Origin: Massilia timonae CCUG 45783
GTDB taxonomy: Bacteria > Pseudomonadota > Gammaproteobacteria > Burkholderiales > Burkholderiaceae_D
Assembly (NCBI RefSeq): GCF_000315425.1
Contig: NZ_JH992922.1
Coordinates: forward strand, 1,731,086-1,795,085
DNA: 64,000 nt
Direction of reading: 5' to 3'
Each line of letters opens with the position of its first letter. Within the stretch, counting starts at the first letter, position 1. The notes beneath the pieces are model-generated. The model had not been told where the DNA came from and searched no databases. It saw only the letters and a program-made list of their open reading frames with translations. Shown here piece after piece: positions 24,021 to 33,165 of this stretch. The translations under genes and the position numbers were made by a program.

Positions 24021-26063
24021 ATGAACGTATTTTTCGAGGAATCGGGCGACTTCAAGGTCGGCGCCATCCTGTCGCAAGCGGGCGAGGCCTACCAGGTGGA
24101 GATGCCGAGCGGTAAGCGCACCAAGGTCAAGACGCGCGACGTGCTGCTGCAGTTCGACAAGCCCGAGCCCCAAGCCTTGCTGGATGCGGCCAAGGCGATC
24201 GTTCTTGATGTCGATCTCGACTTCCTGTGGGAAGTCGCGGGACAGGAAGAATTCGGTTTCGCCGAGCTGGGCGCCGAATATTTCGGCCACGCGCCGCTGC
24301 CGCACGAAGCCGCCGGCCTGGTGCTGGCCCTGCATGGCTCCCCCATCTATTTCTACAAGAAGGGCCGTGGCCGCTACAAGGCGGCGCCGGAACAGTCGCT
24401 CAAGGCCGCGCTGGCCGGCATCGAAAAGAAAAAGCAGCAGGCGATCGTCCAGGCCGGCTATGTGGAAGAGCTGAAGGCGGGCAAGCTGCCGCAATCGATG
24501 CAACAGATCGTGCACCAGCTGCTGTTCAAGCCCGACAAGAACACCATCGAATACAAGGCCTTCGAGACGGCGGCCAGCGAACTGCAGACCAGCGCGCCGC
24601 GCCTGATGCTGGACGTCGGCGGCCTGGCTTCGCCGAAAGAGCTGCACATGGGCCGCTTCCTGTTCGAGCACTTCCCGCGCGGCGCCGGTTTCGCGCCGGT
24701 GGACATTCCGAAGGCGCCGGGCGACCTGCCGCTGGCCAATGTTGCCGCCTTCTCGATCGACGACGTCACCACCACCGAGATCGACGACGCCTTCTCGGTC
24801 GTGCGCCTGGATGACGGCAGCGTGCAGGTCGGCATCCACATCGCCGCGCCGGGCCTGGGCATCCGCCCGGACGACGCGATCGACAAGATCGCGCGCGCGC
24901 GCATGTCGACCGTGTATATGCCGGGTGACAAGATCACCATGCTGCCGGACGAGGTGGTCAACGCCTTCACCCTCGCGGAAGGCAACGATTGCCCGGCCTT
25001 GTCGCTGTACGCCGTGCTCGATCCGAGCGACTGGAGCCTCAAGTCGACCACGACCCGCGCCGAGCGCGTGCCGATCAAGAACAACCTGCGCCACAACGAC
25101 CTCGATCACGTGGTCAACGAAGAGACGCTCGAGAGCGGCGCGGGCGACTATCCGCACAAGGACGAACTGGGCCTGCTGTGGAAGTGGGCGCTGCAGCTGG
25201 AAGCGGGCCGCATGAAGAAGCGCGAAGCCTTCGGCCTCAAGCCGGAACAGGCGAACCGGGTCGACTTCAATTTCTACGTCGAGGACGACGTGGTCTCGAT
25301 CGTGCGCCGCAAGCGCGGCGCGCCGCTGGACAAGATCGTGGCCGAGCTGATGATCTTCGCCAACAGCACCTGGGGCAAGCTGCTGCACGACTCGGGCGTG
25401 CCGGGCATCTATCGCTCGCAGACGCCGGGCGCCGGCGGCTGGGCCGCCAAGATGCAGGTGCGCATGGTCACGCACGCGGCCCCGCACCAGGGCCTGGGCG
25501 TGGACCAGTATGCCTGGAGCACCTCGCCGCTGCGCCGTTACACCGACCTGGTCAACCAGTGGCAGATCCTGGCCGCCGCCGAGCACGGCGTGACGGCGCC
25601 GCTGGTGGCCCCCTTTAAACACCGCGATGCGACCCTGTTTTCCATCGTCTCGGCATTCGATGCGGCCTATTCGGCGTATAACGACTTCCAGCAGAACATG
25701 GAGCGCTACTGGTGCCTGCGCTGGCTGGGGCAGGAGAACGTGAAGCAGGCCGAGGCCGTCGTGCTCAAGGACGAACTGGTGCGCCTGGTCGACGTGCCGC
25801 TGGTGGTGCGCCTGACCGGCATGCCCCAGGTGGCGCGCGGCGCCCAGGTGAAACTCGACATCGTGCGCTGGGACGAGATCGACCTGCAGCTCGAAGCGCG
25901 CCTGCTCGAGGTGGCGTCGGCCGAACCGGACGCGTCGCTCGACTACGAGGAAGAAGCGGACACCGGCGAAGCGGCGGTGGCCGAAGTGGTCGAGGCCGAA
26001 GGCGCGGTGGCGGCGGTCGATACCGGCGATGCGCCGCAGCCGGCGCCGGCGTCGGCGCAATAA
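24021..26063 (+). CDS. RNB-domain exoribonuclease (RNase II/R family)
   Basis: 680 residues. An N-terminal nucleic-acid-binding part precedes the RNB catalytic domain (about 250-560), which starts AFSIDDVTTTEIDDAFSV. The DDxxTTEIDDA form, with Glu where RNase II has Asp, is normal for this subfamily as I know it. MPGDKITMLPDEV and DQYAWSTSPLRRYTDLVNQ are further catalytic-domain hallmarks. The C-terminus has a short S1-like region and an acidic/Ala-rich tail. It should degrade RNA 3-prime to 5-prime. Whether it substitutes for RNase R or RNase II cannot be told. Confidence 0.9.
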   Translation: MNVFFEESGDFKVGAILSQAGEAYQVEMPSGKRTKVKTRDVLLQFDKPEPQALLDAAKAIVLDVDLDFLWEVAGQEEFGFAELGAEYFGHAPLPHEAAGLVLALHGSPIYFYKKGRGRYKAAPEQSLKAALAGIEKKKQQAIVQAGYVEELKAGKLPQSMQQIVHQLLFKPDKNTIEYKAFETAASELQTSAPRLMLDVGGLASPKELHMGRFLFEHFPRGAGFAPVDIPKAPGDLPLANVAAFSIDDVTTTEIDDAFSVVRLDDGSVQVGIHIAAPGLGIRPDDAIDKIARARMSTVYMPGDKITMLPDEVVNAFTLAEGNDCPALSLYAVLDPSDWSLKSTTTRAERVPIKNNLRHNDLDHVVNEETLESGAGDYPHKDELGLLWKWALQLEAGRMKKREAFGLKPEQANRVDFNFYVEDDVVSIVRRKRGAPLDKIVAELMIFANSTWGKLLHDSGVPGIYRSQTPGAGGWAAKMQVRMVTHAAPHQGLGVDQYAWSTSPLRRYTDLVNQWQILAAAEHGVTAPLVAPFKHRDATLFSIVSAFDAAYSAYNDFQQNMERYWCLRWLGQENVKQAEAVVLKDELVRLVDVPLVVRLTGMPQVARGAQVKLDIVRWDEIDLQLEARLLEVASAEPDASLDYEEEADTGEAAVAEVVEAEGAVAAVDTGDAPQPAPASAQ

Positions 26064-26120
26064 CAGGTGGAATGATATGCGGACCGTGGTGGACGGTTGC
26101 ACCGTTCACCACACCTGTTA
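26061..26120. repeat. Nested inverted repeats after the exoribonuclease gene
   Basis: The outer arms TAACAGGTG (26061-26069, containing the stop codon) and CACCTGTTA (26112-26120) are perfect. Inside, GTGGTGGACGGT (26086-26097) pairs with ACCGTTCACCAC (26101-26112), with one G-U pair and a 3-nt loop. No U-tract follows, so it is not a classical terminator. It may be an mRNA 3-prime structure bound or avoided by the nuclease it follows. Confidence 0.5.
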
Positions 26121-26235
26121 TCGAAGCAACCACGTTCCGCATCGTCCGCATTGTTCGGCCTCCCTCATCCGTTCGCGCCGGGTTAGAATGGATCAATTCT
26201 CTGATTCAATTGCCCCACCAGGCCACCCGTAGCGC

Positions 26236-27123
26236 GTGAAGTCCTTTCTCCAACACCGTCCCCTGATGATCGCCCTGGCCGTATCGGTGGCAGCCCACGC
26301 GGGCCTGCTGGCGCTGCGCTTCGCCGCGCCAGAGGCGTTTCGCCACCAGCCGGCCGATCCCGGACTGGAAGTGGTGCTGGTCAATGCCAGGCACGACCGG
26401 GCGCCAGCCAGGGCCGACGCGCTGGCCCAGGCCAACCTGGACGGTGGCGGGACGGCGGAGGCGGGCCGCGCCAAGTCGCCGCTGCCCGACCTGCGCAAGG
26501 TCGAGGACGGCGACAGCATCAAGGCCCTGCAGCGCCGCATCGCCGAACTCGAGCGCCTGCAGCAGAACGTGCTGACGCGCGCGCGCAGCGGCGGCAATTT
26601 CACCGCCCCGCCGGTGACCGAGCGCGACAAGCCCGATCCGACCCGCACGGGTAGCGACAACATCGACACCGCGCGCGCCATTTCGCGCACCAGCGCCGAG
26701 ATCTTCGAGCGCATCGAGGAAGAAAACCGCCGCCCCAAGCGCACGCAAATCACGCCCAGCACGCGCCAGGTCGGCTACGCGCTGTACTACAAGGCGATGC
26801 AAAAGCGCATCGAGGAAGTCGGCACGCTGAATTTCCCGCAGCAGGCCGGCCGCAAGCTGTATGGCGATCTGGTGGTCTACATCCCCGTGTTCCAGGACGG
26901 CACCCTGTACCTGGGCGATGGCGGCCCGCGCGTCGAACGCAGCTCGGGCAATCCGGCCCTCGACAAGGCGGCGCTCGAGATCGTGCGCCGCTCGGCCCCG
27001 TTCGGCGCCTTCCCGGCCAATATGCGCACCCAGGGCAAGGACGACCTGTGGGAAGTGTTCACCCGTTTCCGTTTCACCCGTGAGGACAAGATGCAGGCAA
27101 CCCTTGGAGAAGCCGCCAAATGA
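26236..27123 (+). CDS. TonB-like energy transducer protein
   Basis: 295 residues from GTG 26236. A short N-terminal anchor (about 9-26) is followed by a long charged, Pro-containing region with a coiled-coil segment (SIKALQRRIAELERLQQNVL) and a C-terminal TonB-like domain (about 200-280; RKLYGDLVVYIPVFQDGTLY). It should lie in the inner membrane and reach into the periplasm. No exbB or exbD is nearby, so a role in TonB-type transport is uncertain. The stop overlaps aroE by 4 bp. A -10-like TAGAAT stands at 26184-26189. Confidence 0.75.
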   Translation: MKSFLQHRPLMIALAVSVAAHAGLLALRFAAPEAFRHQPADPGLEVVLVNARHDRAPARADALAQANLDGGGTAEAGRAKSPLPDLRKVEDGDSIKALQRRIAELERLQQNVLTRARSGGNFTAPPVTERDKPDPTRTGSDNIDTARAISRTSAEIFERIEEENRRPKRTQITPSTRQVGYALYYKAMQKRIEEVGTLNFPQQAGRKLYGDLVVYIPVFQDGTLYLGDGGPRVERSSGNPALDKAALEIVRRSAPFGAFPANMRTQGKDDLWEVFTRFRFTREDKMQATLGEAAK

Positions 27124-27947
27124 GCCGCCCTGTGACCGATAAATATTGCGTCATCGGCAATCCGATCGCCCACAGCAAATCCCCGCAGATCCACGCCGCC
27201 TACGCGCAGCAGACCGGCCAGGAACTGACGTATGAGCGCTGCCTGGCGCCGCTGGACGGCTTCGAGGCCACCGTGCGGCGCCTGGTCGCCGAAGGTTATC
27301 GGGGCGCCAACGTCACCGTGCCGTTCAAGCTCGACGCGGCGCGGCTGGCGACCCGGCTGGCGCCGCGCGCCCAGGCGGCGGGCGCCGTGAACACCCTGAT
27401 CTTCGAACACGGCGAGATCGTCGGCGACAACACCGACGGCCCCGGCCTGGTGGCCGACATCGTGCGCAATGCCGGCGTGTCGCTGGCCGATAAACGCATC
27501 CTGCTACTGGGCGCCGGCGGCGCCGCGCGCGGCGCGCTGCTGCCGCTCCTGACGGAAAACCCGCGCCAGATCGTGATTGCCAACCGCACCCTGGCGACCG
27601 CCGAACGGCTGGCAGGCGACTTCGCGGCGCACGCGGACCGGCTGGCGGTGAGCGGTTTCGCCGACGTGGAAGGCGGCTTCGATGTCGTCATCAACGCCAC
27701 CTCGGCCAGCCTGGCGGCCGACGTGCCGCCGGTGCCGCCATCGGTATTTGGCCCCGGCGTGCTGGCGCTGGACATGATGTACGGGAAGGAGCCGACCGTG
27801 TTCATGGCATTCGCCGCGCGCCATGGCGCGACCGTGCGTGACGGCCTGGGCATGCTGGTCGAGCAGGCGGCCGAGGCCTTCCTGCTGTGGCGCGGCGTGC
27901 GGCCGGAGACGAACGCCGTGCTGGCCGCGATGCGCCAGGCAGGCTGA
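27120..27947 (+). CDS. aroE: Shikimate dehydrogenase (NADP-dependent)
   Basis: 275 residues. The substrate-binding start CVIGNPIAHSKSPQIHAA, the catalytic Lys in NVTVPFKLDAARL, and the Asp of NTDGPGLVAD are present. The nucleotide fold has LLLGAGGAARGALLPLL and an NRT motif (ANRTLATAERL) that selects NADP. It reduces 3-dehydroshikimate to shikimate. Overlap of 4 bp with the TonB-like gene and 2 bp spacing to mtgA indicate one operon. Confidence 0.96.
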   Translation: MSRPVTDKYCVIGNPIAHSKSPQIHAAYAQQTGQELTYERCLAPLDGFEATVRRLVAEGYRGANVTVPFKLDAARLATRLAPRAQAAGAVNTLIFEHGEIVGDNTDGPGLVADIVRNAGVSLADKRILLLGAGGAARGALLPLLTENPRQIVIANRTLATAERLAGDFAAHADRLAVSGFADVEGGFDVVINATSASLAADVPPVPPSVFGPGVLALDMMYGKEPTVFMAFAARHGATVRDGLGMLVEQAAEAFLLWRGVRPETNAVLAAMRQAG

Positions 27948-27949
27948 CC

Positions 27950-28666
27950 ATGGCCAAGTCGCGCAAGGCCGCGCCGACCGGGCGCCGCTGGATCAAGTGG
28001 ATCTTCCTGGCCCCGTTGCTGCTGGTGCTGCTGGTCCAGCTGTATTTCTTCGCCATGGTGTGCTGGTATTCCCAGTTCAATCCCGGCTCGACCAGCTTCA
28101 TGCGTGAACAGCTGTCCCAGCTGCGCGAAAAGAATCCGGACGCGACCCTCAAGCACCAGTGGGTGCCGTACGAACGCATCTCGCGCAACCTGAAGCGCGC
28201 GGTGGTGGCCTCGGAAGACGCCAACTTCAGCGTGCATGGCGGCGTGGACTGGGAAGCGATCGAACGCGCCTACGAGCGCAACCAGCGGCGCAGCAAGGTG
28301 GTCGGCGGCGGCTCGACCATCACCCAGCAACTGGCCAAGAACCTGTTCCTGTCCGGCTCGCGCAGCATGTTCCGCAAGGGCCAGGAGCTGGTGATTGCCT
28401 ATATGCTGGAAACGGTGATGAGCAAGGAGCGCATCCTCGAGCTCTACCTGAACGTGGTCGAATTCGGGCGCGGCGTGTTCGGCGCCGAGGCGGCGGCGCG
28501 CTACTACTACAAGACGTCGGCTGCCAATCTGAGCCCGGCCCAGGCCGCCCGGCTGGCGGTGATGCTGCCCAATCCGCGCTATTACGACAAGCACCGCTCG
28601 ACCAGTTACCTGCAGCGGCGCACCAACGCCATCCTGCGCCAGATGCGCTTCGCCGAGGTGCCTTGA
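27950..28666 (+). CDS. mtgA: Monofunctional peptidoglycan glycosyltransferase
   Basis: 238 residues from ATG 27950, 2 bp after aroE. One transmembrane anchor (about 15-37) precedes a GT51 glycosyltransferase domain with the catalytic Glu in SEDANFSVHGGVDWEAI (E89) and GGSTITQQLAKNLFLS, then RILELYLNVVEFGRGVFG. There is no transpeptidase domain. It polymerises lipid II into glycan strands at the periplasmic face. Together with mpl it links this region to murein metabolism. Confidence 0.95.
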   Translation: MAKSRKAAPTGRRWIKWIFLAPLLLVLLVQLYFFAMVCWYSQFNPGSTSFMREQLSQLREKNPDATLKHQWVPYERISRNLKRAVVASEDANFSVHGGVDWEAIERAYERNQRRSKVVGGGSTITQQLAKNLFLSGSRSMFRKGQELVIAYMLETVMSKERILELYLNVVEFGRGVFGAEAAARYYYKTSAANLSPAQAARLAVMLPNPRYYDKHRSTSYLQRRTNAILRQMRFAEVP

Positions 28667-28680
28667 CGCGAAATGTCGTT

Positions 28681-28716
28681 ACTGAGTTGGCTCAGTGCAC
28701 GGCGAGCGGTTACACT
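28681..28716 (+). promoter_or_regulatory. Putative promoter of corA with dyad at -35
   Basis: TTGGCT (28687-28692) and TACACT (28711-28716) are 18 bp apart. The -35 lies inside the perfect inverted repeat ACTGAG-TTGG-CTCAGT (28681-28696), a possible operator. The start codon is at 28769. Confidence 0.45.
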
Positions 28717-28768
28717 TGCGCTAATTTTTCTCCCCCCGGCCAGAAAATAGCGAACGAGACCCCAGCGC

Positions 28769-29734
28769 ATGATCAACGTATTTGTCCTACAGAATGGCCG
28801 CCTGAACCAGGCAACGATCGCTTCCCGGGAAGACCTGGAGAACGTCGCGCCGGTGTGGGTCGACCTGACCGACCCGGACGAGGAAGAGCGCACCTGGGTC
28901 AAGGCCAGGTATGGCGTGACCCTGCCGGGCGAGGACGAAGTCCAGGACATCGAAGCCTCGGCGCGCTACTACGAGGCCGAAAACGGCGACCTGCACCTGC
29001 GCACCGACTTCCTGCTCGAGGAAGAAGACGGCCCGTCGCGGGTGGTGACGGTGGCCTTCATCCTGTCCGGCAAAATCCTGTTCTCGGTCCATAACGACGA
29101 CCTGCCCGTGTTCCGCCTGGTGCGCATGCGCGCGCGTTCGCGGCCCGGCTCGATCGAAGACTATATGGACGTGCTGCTCGACCTGTACGCGACCGACGCC
29201 GAATATTCGGCCGACGCGCTGGAAGGCATCTACGAAAGCCTCGAAGAAGTCTCGACCCGCGTGCTGCAGAAGGAATTCACCGACCAGGACGCGGCCGCCG
29301 CGCTGAACGCCATCGCCCACGAGGAAGACTTGAACGGCCGCATCCGCCGCAACATGATGGATACCCGGCGCGCGGTCAGCTTCCTGATGCGCGGCCGGCT
29401 GCTCAACTCCGACCAGTTCGAGGAAGCGCGCCAGATCCTGCGCGACATCGAGTCGCTCGACGGCCACACGTCCTTCCTGTTCGACAAGGTGAACTTCCTG
29501 ATGGACGCCACCGTCGGCTTCATCAACATCAACCAGAACAAGATCATCAAGATCTTCTCGGTGGCCTCGGTCGCCTTCCTGCCGCCGACCCTGATCGCCA
29601 GCCTGTACGGCATGAACTTCGCCCTGATGCCGGAACTGAACTGGCGCTTCGGCTATCCGTTCGCGATCGCCCTGATGGCGGCCAGCGCGGTGGCGCCGCT
29701 GCTGTACTTCCGCCGGCGCGGCTGGTTGAAGTAA
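28769..29734 (+). CDS. corA: CorA family magnesium/cobalt transporter
   Basis: 321 residues. A large N-terminal cytoplasmic domain (about 1-260) is followed by two C-terminal transmembrane helices (near 262-280 and 295-312). The CorA signature YGMNF lies at the end of the first helix, with MPEL in the loop. It should form pentamers moving Mg2+ or Co2+ across the inner membrane. The gene seems monocistronic: a promoter stands upstream and a terminator follows. Confidence 0.95.
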   Translation: MINVFVLQNGRLNQATIASREDLENVAPVWVDLTDPDEEERTWVKARYGVTLPGEDEVQDIEASARYYEAENGDLHLRTDFLLEEEDGPSRVVTVAFILSGKILFSVHNDDLPVFRLVRMRARSRPGSIEDYMDVLLDLYATDAEYSADALEGIYESLEEVSTRVLQKEFTDQDAAAALNAIAHEEDLNGRIRRNMMDTRRAVSFLMRGRLLNSDQFEEARQILRDIESLDGHTSFLFDKVNFLMDATVGFININQNKIIKIFSVASVAFLPPTLIASLYGMNFALMPELNWRFGYPFAIALMAASAVAPLLYFRRRGWLK

Positions 29735-29748
29735 TCCGGCAATGAAAA

Positions 29749-29777
29749 ACGGCGCACCTCGGTGCGCCGTGTTGTTT
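29749..29777. terminator. Intrinsic terminator between corA and hemL
   Basis: ACGGCGCACC (29749-29758) pairs with GGTGCGCCGT (29761-29770). GTTGTTTTG follows on plus, and the minus side carries a T-rich tail complementary to GAAAAAC. It serves the convergent genes corA and hemL. Confidence 0.82.
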
Positions 29778-29791
29778 TGCGTCGAGCGTGC

Positions 29792-31090
29792 TTAGCCGAT
29801 GCGCTTGAACACGCGCCGCGCAGCCTCGATCGTGGCGTCGATCACGGCGTCGTCGTGCTGGATCGACACGAAGCCCGCTTCGAACATGGCCGGCGCGAAG
29901 TACACGCCTTCTTCGAGCATGCCGTGGAAGAAGCGGTTGAAGCGCTCCTTGTCGCCCGCCATCATCTCGCTGTAGCTGGACGGGACGTCCTTCGAGAAGT
30001 AAAAGCCGAACATGCCGCCCACCGAGTCGCCGCAGAAATCGATGCCGGCTTCCTGCGCGGCCGCGGTGAGGCCCGTCACCAGGCGGTCGGCCGTCGCCGT
30101 CAGCTGCTCGTAGAAGCCTTCTTCCTGGATCAGCTTCAGGGTGGTCATGCCGGCCGCCACCGCCACCGGGTTGCCCGACAGCGTGCCGGCCTGGTACACC
30201 GGACCGATCGGGGCCATCTTCTGCATCAGGTCCGCGCGCCCGCCGAAGGCCGCCACCGGCATGCCGCCGCCGATCACCTTGCCCAGCGCGGTCAGGTCGG
30301 GGGTGATGCCGTACATGCCCTGGGCGCCTTCGAGGCCCACGCGGAAGCCGCACATCACCTCGTCGAAGATCAGCACCGCGCCATGCTCGGTGCACAGTTC
30401 GCGCATGCGCTGCAGGAATTCCGGGGTGGCGCGGATCAGGTTCATATTGCCGGCCACCGGCTCCACGATCACGCAGGCGATGGTGTCGCCCATCGAGGCG
30501 AAGGCGTCTTCCAGTTGCGGGACATTGTTGTAGTCGAGCACCAGGGTGTGCTTGACGAAGTCTTCCGGCACGCCGGCCGAGGTCGGGTTGCCGAAGGTCA
30601 GCAGGCCGCTGCCGGCCTTCACCAGCAGCGAATCGGCGTGGCCGTGGTAGCAGCCTTCGAACTTGACGATCTTGTCGCGGCCGGTGGCGCCGCGCGCCAG
30701 GCGCAGCGCGCTCATGGTGGCCTCGGTGCCGGACGAGACCAGGCGCACCTGTTCGATCGACGGCAGCAGGCGGCAGATTTCCTCGGCGATCTCGATCTCG
30801 CCTTCTGTCGGCGCGCCGAAAGATAGACCGTTAGCAGCAGCGGCCTGCACCGCCTTGACCACTTCGGACCTGGCGTGGCCGAGGATGGCCGGGCCCCAGG
30901 AGCCGATGTAGTCGATGTAGCGCTTGCCGTCGGCGTCCCAGAAATACGGGCCCTGGGCGCGCTCGATGAAGCGCGGGGTGCCGCCCACCGAGCGGAAGGC
31001 GCGCACCGGAGAATTGACGCCGCCAGGGGTCGATTGCTGGGCGCGGGCGAACAGGATGTCGTTGCGCGAGGTGGATTGTTCAGTGGTCAT
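29792..31090 (-). CDS. hemL: Glutamate-1-semialdehyde 2,1-aminomutase
   Basis: 432 residues. The fold-type I aminotransferase pattern is complete: N-terminal [35 protein letters not shown], the Asp in [12 protein letters not shown], and the PLP lysine in [17 protein letters not shown] (near 271). It converts glutamate-1-semialdehyde to 5-aminolevulinate in the C5 heme pathway. It lies 44 bp downstream of the HMP-P kinase gene, from which it could be cotranscribed. Confidence 0.96.
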   Translation of the reverse strand: MTTEQSTSRNDILFARAQQSTPGGVNSPVRAFRSVGGTPRFIERAQGPYFWDADGKRYIDYIGSWGPAILGHARSEVVKAVQAAAANGLSFGAPTEGEIEIAEEICRLLPSIEQVRLVSSGTEATMSALRLARGATGRDKIVKFEGCYHGHADSLLVKAGSGLLTFGNPTSAGVPEDFVKHTLVLDYNNVPQLEDAFASMGDTIACVIVEPVAGNMNLIRATPEFLQRMRELCTEHGAVLIFDEVMCGFRVGLEGAQGMYGITPDLTALGKVIGGGMPVAAFGGRADLMQKMAPIGPVYQAGTLSGNPVAVAAGMTTLKLIQEEGFYEQLTATADRLVTGLTAAAQEAGIDFCGDSVGGMFGFYFSKDVPSSYSEMMAGDKERFNRFFHGMLEEGVYFAPAMFEAGFVSIQHDDAVIDATIEAARRVFKRIG

Positions 31091-31134
31091 GATGGCTGCT
31101 TCGTGATTGAAAAGAACCCGTCCGCGCAGCGGGG

Positions 31135-31944
31135 CTAGGGACGGAAGAATTTACTGGGAATGAACTTGCCCATGCCGAAGCGCTGCGCATGCTCGAGCGC
31201 GCCGGTGGTGTATTCCTGAGCCAGGGCCAGCGCCTGCGGCGCGTCCATGCCGCGCGCCAGGCAGGCGGTGAAGGCCGCCGAATAGGTGTTGCCGGCGCCC
31301 AGGAAGGGGCCGGGCAGGTGCTGCCAGTCGACCCGCGCGACTTCGCCGCCGGCGTCGTACAGGCGGTTCGAGAAGCCGCCGTGTTCGTCGCGGCTGCCGG
31401 TCACCAGCACGTAGTGCAGGCCGCTCGAGGTAAGCTCGGCCACGTCTTCTTCGAGGTCGCCGTCCTTGCGCTCGGCGCCATCGCGCCACAGCTCGGCCAT
31501 GCGGCCCAGTTCGGACTGGGACAGGATCAGGGCGGTGGCCTGCGGCGCCAGGATCGAGCGCAGCGCGGACAGCATTTCCTCGTCGCCCAGGCCGGCGTCG
31601 GGCAGGGCCGACAGGAAGGGGTCGAGGACCAGCGGCGCGTCCGGGTAGTCGGACACGATCTCGGCGATCGCGGCCAGGTGCAGGGCCGAGCCGACGGCGC
31701 CGACCTTGAAGGCGGCGATCGGCATGTCTTCCAGCAAGGTGCGCGCCTGCTCGGCCATCCAGTCGCTGTCGAGCTCGTACATATTCTCGATGCGGGCACT
31801 GTCCGCGACCAGCAAGCCGGCGATGGCCGATAGCCCGTGGCATCCGAGGGCGGCGAACGCGGCGCAATCCGCCTGCACGCCGATGGCGCCGACGGGATCG
31901 CAGACGCCGAAGCTCAGGATGAGGGGGAACGTTTGGTTTTGCAC
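31135..31944 (-). CDS. thiD: Hydroxymethylpyrimidine/phosphomethylpyrimidine kinase family protein
   Basis: 269 residues from GTG 31944 ([20 protein letters not shown]), the usual start region; the frame stays open further upstream but crosses the rubredoxin gene. ThiD-family features are [16 protein letters not shown], where the common GSDxSGGAG is altered, [19 protein letters not shown], and the C-terminal [21 protein letters not shown]. It probably phosphorylates HMP or HMP-P in thiamine synthesis or salvage. The altered N-terminal signature is typical of a betaproteobacterial subgroup and leaves substrate certainty moderate. It is divergent from rubredoxin. Confidence 0.8.
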   Translation of the reverse strand: MQNQTFPLILSFGVCDPVGAIGVQADCAAFAALGCHGLSAIAGLLVADSARIENMYELDSDWMAEQARTLLEDMPIAAFKVGAVGSALHLAAIAEIVSDYPDAPLVLDPFLSALPDAGLGDEEMLSALRSILAPQATALILSQSELGRMAELWRDGAERKDGDLEEDVAELTSSGLHYVLVTGSRDEHGGFSNRLYDAGGEVARVDWQHLPGPFLGAGNTYSAAFTACLARGMDAPQALALAQEYTTGALEHAQRFGMGKFIPSKFFRP

Positions 31945-32006
31945 GTCGGGTAGATTAAGATGCCGGATTCCGATTCCACATTTTACTAGATACAAGGACC
32001 AATACT

Positions 32007-32195
32007 GTGAGTACCGAATCCACCGCGCCTTTCCAGACCTGGATGTGCCTGATTTGTGGCTGGGTCTATGACGAGGCTGTCGGTGCACCCGACGATGGCA
32101 TCGCTCCCGGCACGCGCTGGGCCGACGTACCGATGAACTGGACTTGCCCGGAGTGCGGCGCGCGCAAGGACGACTTCGAGATGACGGCAATCTGA
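32007..32195 (+). CDS. Rubredoxin
   Basis: 62 residues from GTG 32007 with AAGGA upstream. Two CxxC pairs (C14-x2-C17 in MCLICGWVYDE and C47-x2-C50 in WTCPECGARKDDFE) bind one iron. It is a small soluble one-electron carrier. The partner is not visible nearby; divergence from a ThiD-like kinase gene is often seen in related bacteria. Alkane hydroxylase or ROO partners would have to lie elsewhere. Confidence 0.95.
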   Translation: MSTESTAPFQTWMCLICGWVYDEAVGAPDDGIAPGTRWADVPMNWTCPECGARKDDFEMTAI

Positions 32196-32215
32196 AGCAA
32201 TAATCATGCAATAAA

Positions 32216-32292
32216 GATCACAATGTGATCAGCTTGCTAATGGCATCTCGTCCACTCCCGGGATGCCATATCAGGGAGTAGTTGACTCCCTG
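32216..32292. repeat. Three successive perfect inverted repeats before pilG
   Basis: IR1: GATCACA-A-TGTGATC (32216-32230). IR2: ATGGCATC (32240-32247) with GATGCCAT (32262-32269). IR3: CAGGGAGT-AGTTG-ACTCCCTG (32272-32292). They occupy the 163-bp gap between rubredoxin and pilG. IR1 is a likely protein-binding dyad; IR2 and IR3 could form RNA hairpins. None has a U-tract. TTGACT within IR3 could be a -35, but no good -10 is at proper spacing. Confidence 0.55.
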
Positions 32293-32358
32293 CAACACTT
32301 TGCGCACAAGAAAGATGCGCTGTGCTATCGTGGCGCTTCAAGCCGAAGTGAAACGAAA

Positions 32359-32754
32359 ATGACGACATCGCCGCAATCCACGGCCCTGACCATCATGGTA
32401 ATCGACGACAGCAGCACGATCCGCCGCTCCGCCGAGATTTTCCTGAACCAGGCCGGTTACCAGGTGGTGTTGGCCGATGACGGCTTCGACGCCCTGGCCA
32501 AGATCAACGACCATCATCCGGCGCTGGTGTTCTGCGACATTCTGATGCCGCGCCTGGACGGTTACCAGACCTGCGCCCTGATCAAGAAGAGCGCGCGCTT
32601 TCGCGCGACGCCGGTGCTGATGCTGTCGTCCAAGGATGGCCTGTTCGACCGCGCGCGCGGCGCGATGGTCGGCGCCAGCGCCTATCTCACCAAACCCTTT
32701 ACCAAAGACAGCCTGCTGGCGGCCGTGCGCGAGCACGCCATGCCCCAGGACTGA
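32359..32754 (+). CDS. pilG: Twitching motility response regulator PilG
   Basis: 131 residues from ATG 32359. It is a single receiver domain with acidic pair DD (16-17), phosphoacceptor D60 in FCDILMPRLDGYQ, and the conserved Lys in YLTKPFTKDSLL. No output domain is present. As the first gene of the pil chemosensory operon it is expected to accept phosphate from the PilL kinase and stimulate pilus extension through PilB. The order pilG-pilH-pilI-pilJ-pilL is conserved with Pseudomonas except for missing pilK. Confidence 0.92.
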   Translation: MTTSPQSTALTIMVIDDSSTIRRSAEIFLNQAGYQVVLADDGFDALAKINDHHPALVFCDILMPRLDGYQTCALIKKSARFRATPVLMLSSKDGLFDRARGAMVGASAYLTKPFTKDSLLAAVREHAMPQD

Positions 32755-32778
32755 CATCCATACGAGCCGGAGCCGTAA

Positions 32779-33165
32779 GTGGCCATCAACAAGATCCTCA
32801 TCGTCGACGATTCCCCGACCGAACGCCTGTACCTGACCGACATCCTGGTGAAGAACGGCTTTGCCGTCAGCACCGCCGTGAATGGCGACGAAGCGATCGA
32901 GCGCATCCGCGCCGAGCGCCCCGAACTGATCCTCATGGACGTGGTCATGCCGGGCAGTAACGGCTTCCAGGTGACGCGCGCCATCGCGCGCGATCCGGAG
33001 CTGGCGGCGCTGCCGGTCATCATCTGCAGCAGCAAGAACCAGGAAACCGACCGCATCTGGGGCATGCGCCAGGGCGCCAGGGACTACCTGGTCAAACCGG
33101 TCGATCCCGAGCGCCTGCTGGCCAGCATCGCGGCCGTGGCGACCGCCGGCGGCGTGAGCGCATGA
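32779..33165 (+). CDS. pilH: Twitching motility response regulator PilH
   Basis: 128 residues from GTG 32779. It is a stand-alone receiver domain with DD at 10-11, phosphoacceptor D54 in ILMDVVMPGSNGFQ and Lys in YLVKPVDPERLL. PilH is the second CheY-like output of the Pil-Chp pathway, thought to act as phosphate sink or to promote retraction. It overlaps pilI by 4 bp. Confidence 0.92.
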   Translation: MAINKILIVDDSPTERLYLTDILVKNGFAVSTAVNGDEAIERIRAERPELILMDVVMPGSNGFQVTRAIARDPELAALPVIICSSKNQETDRIWGMRQGARDYLVKPVDPERLLASIAAVATAGGVSA

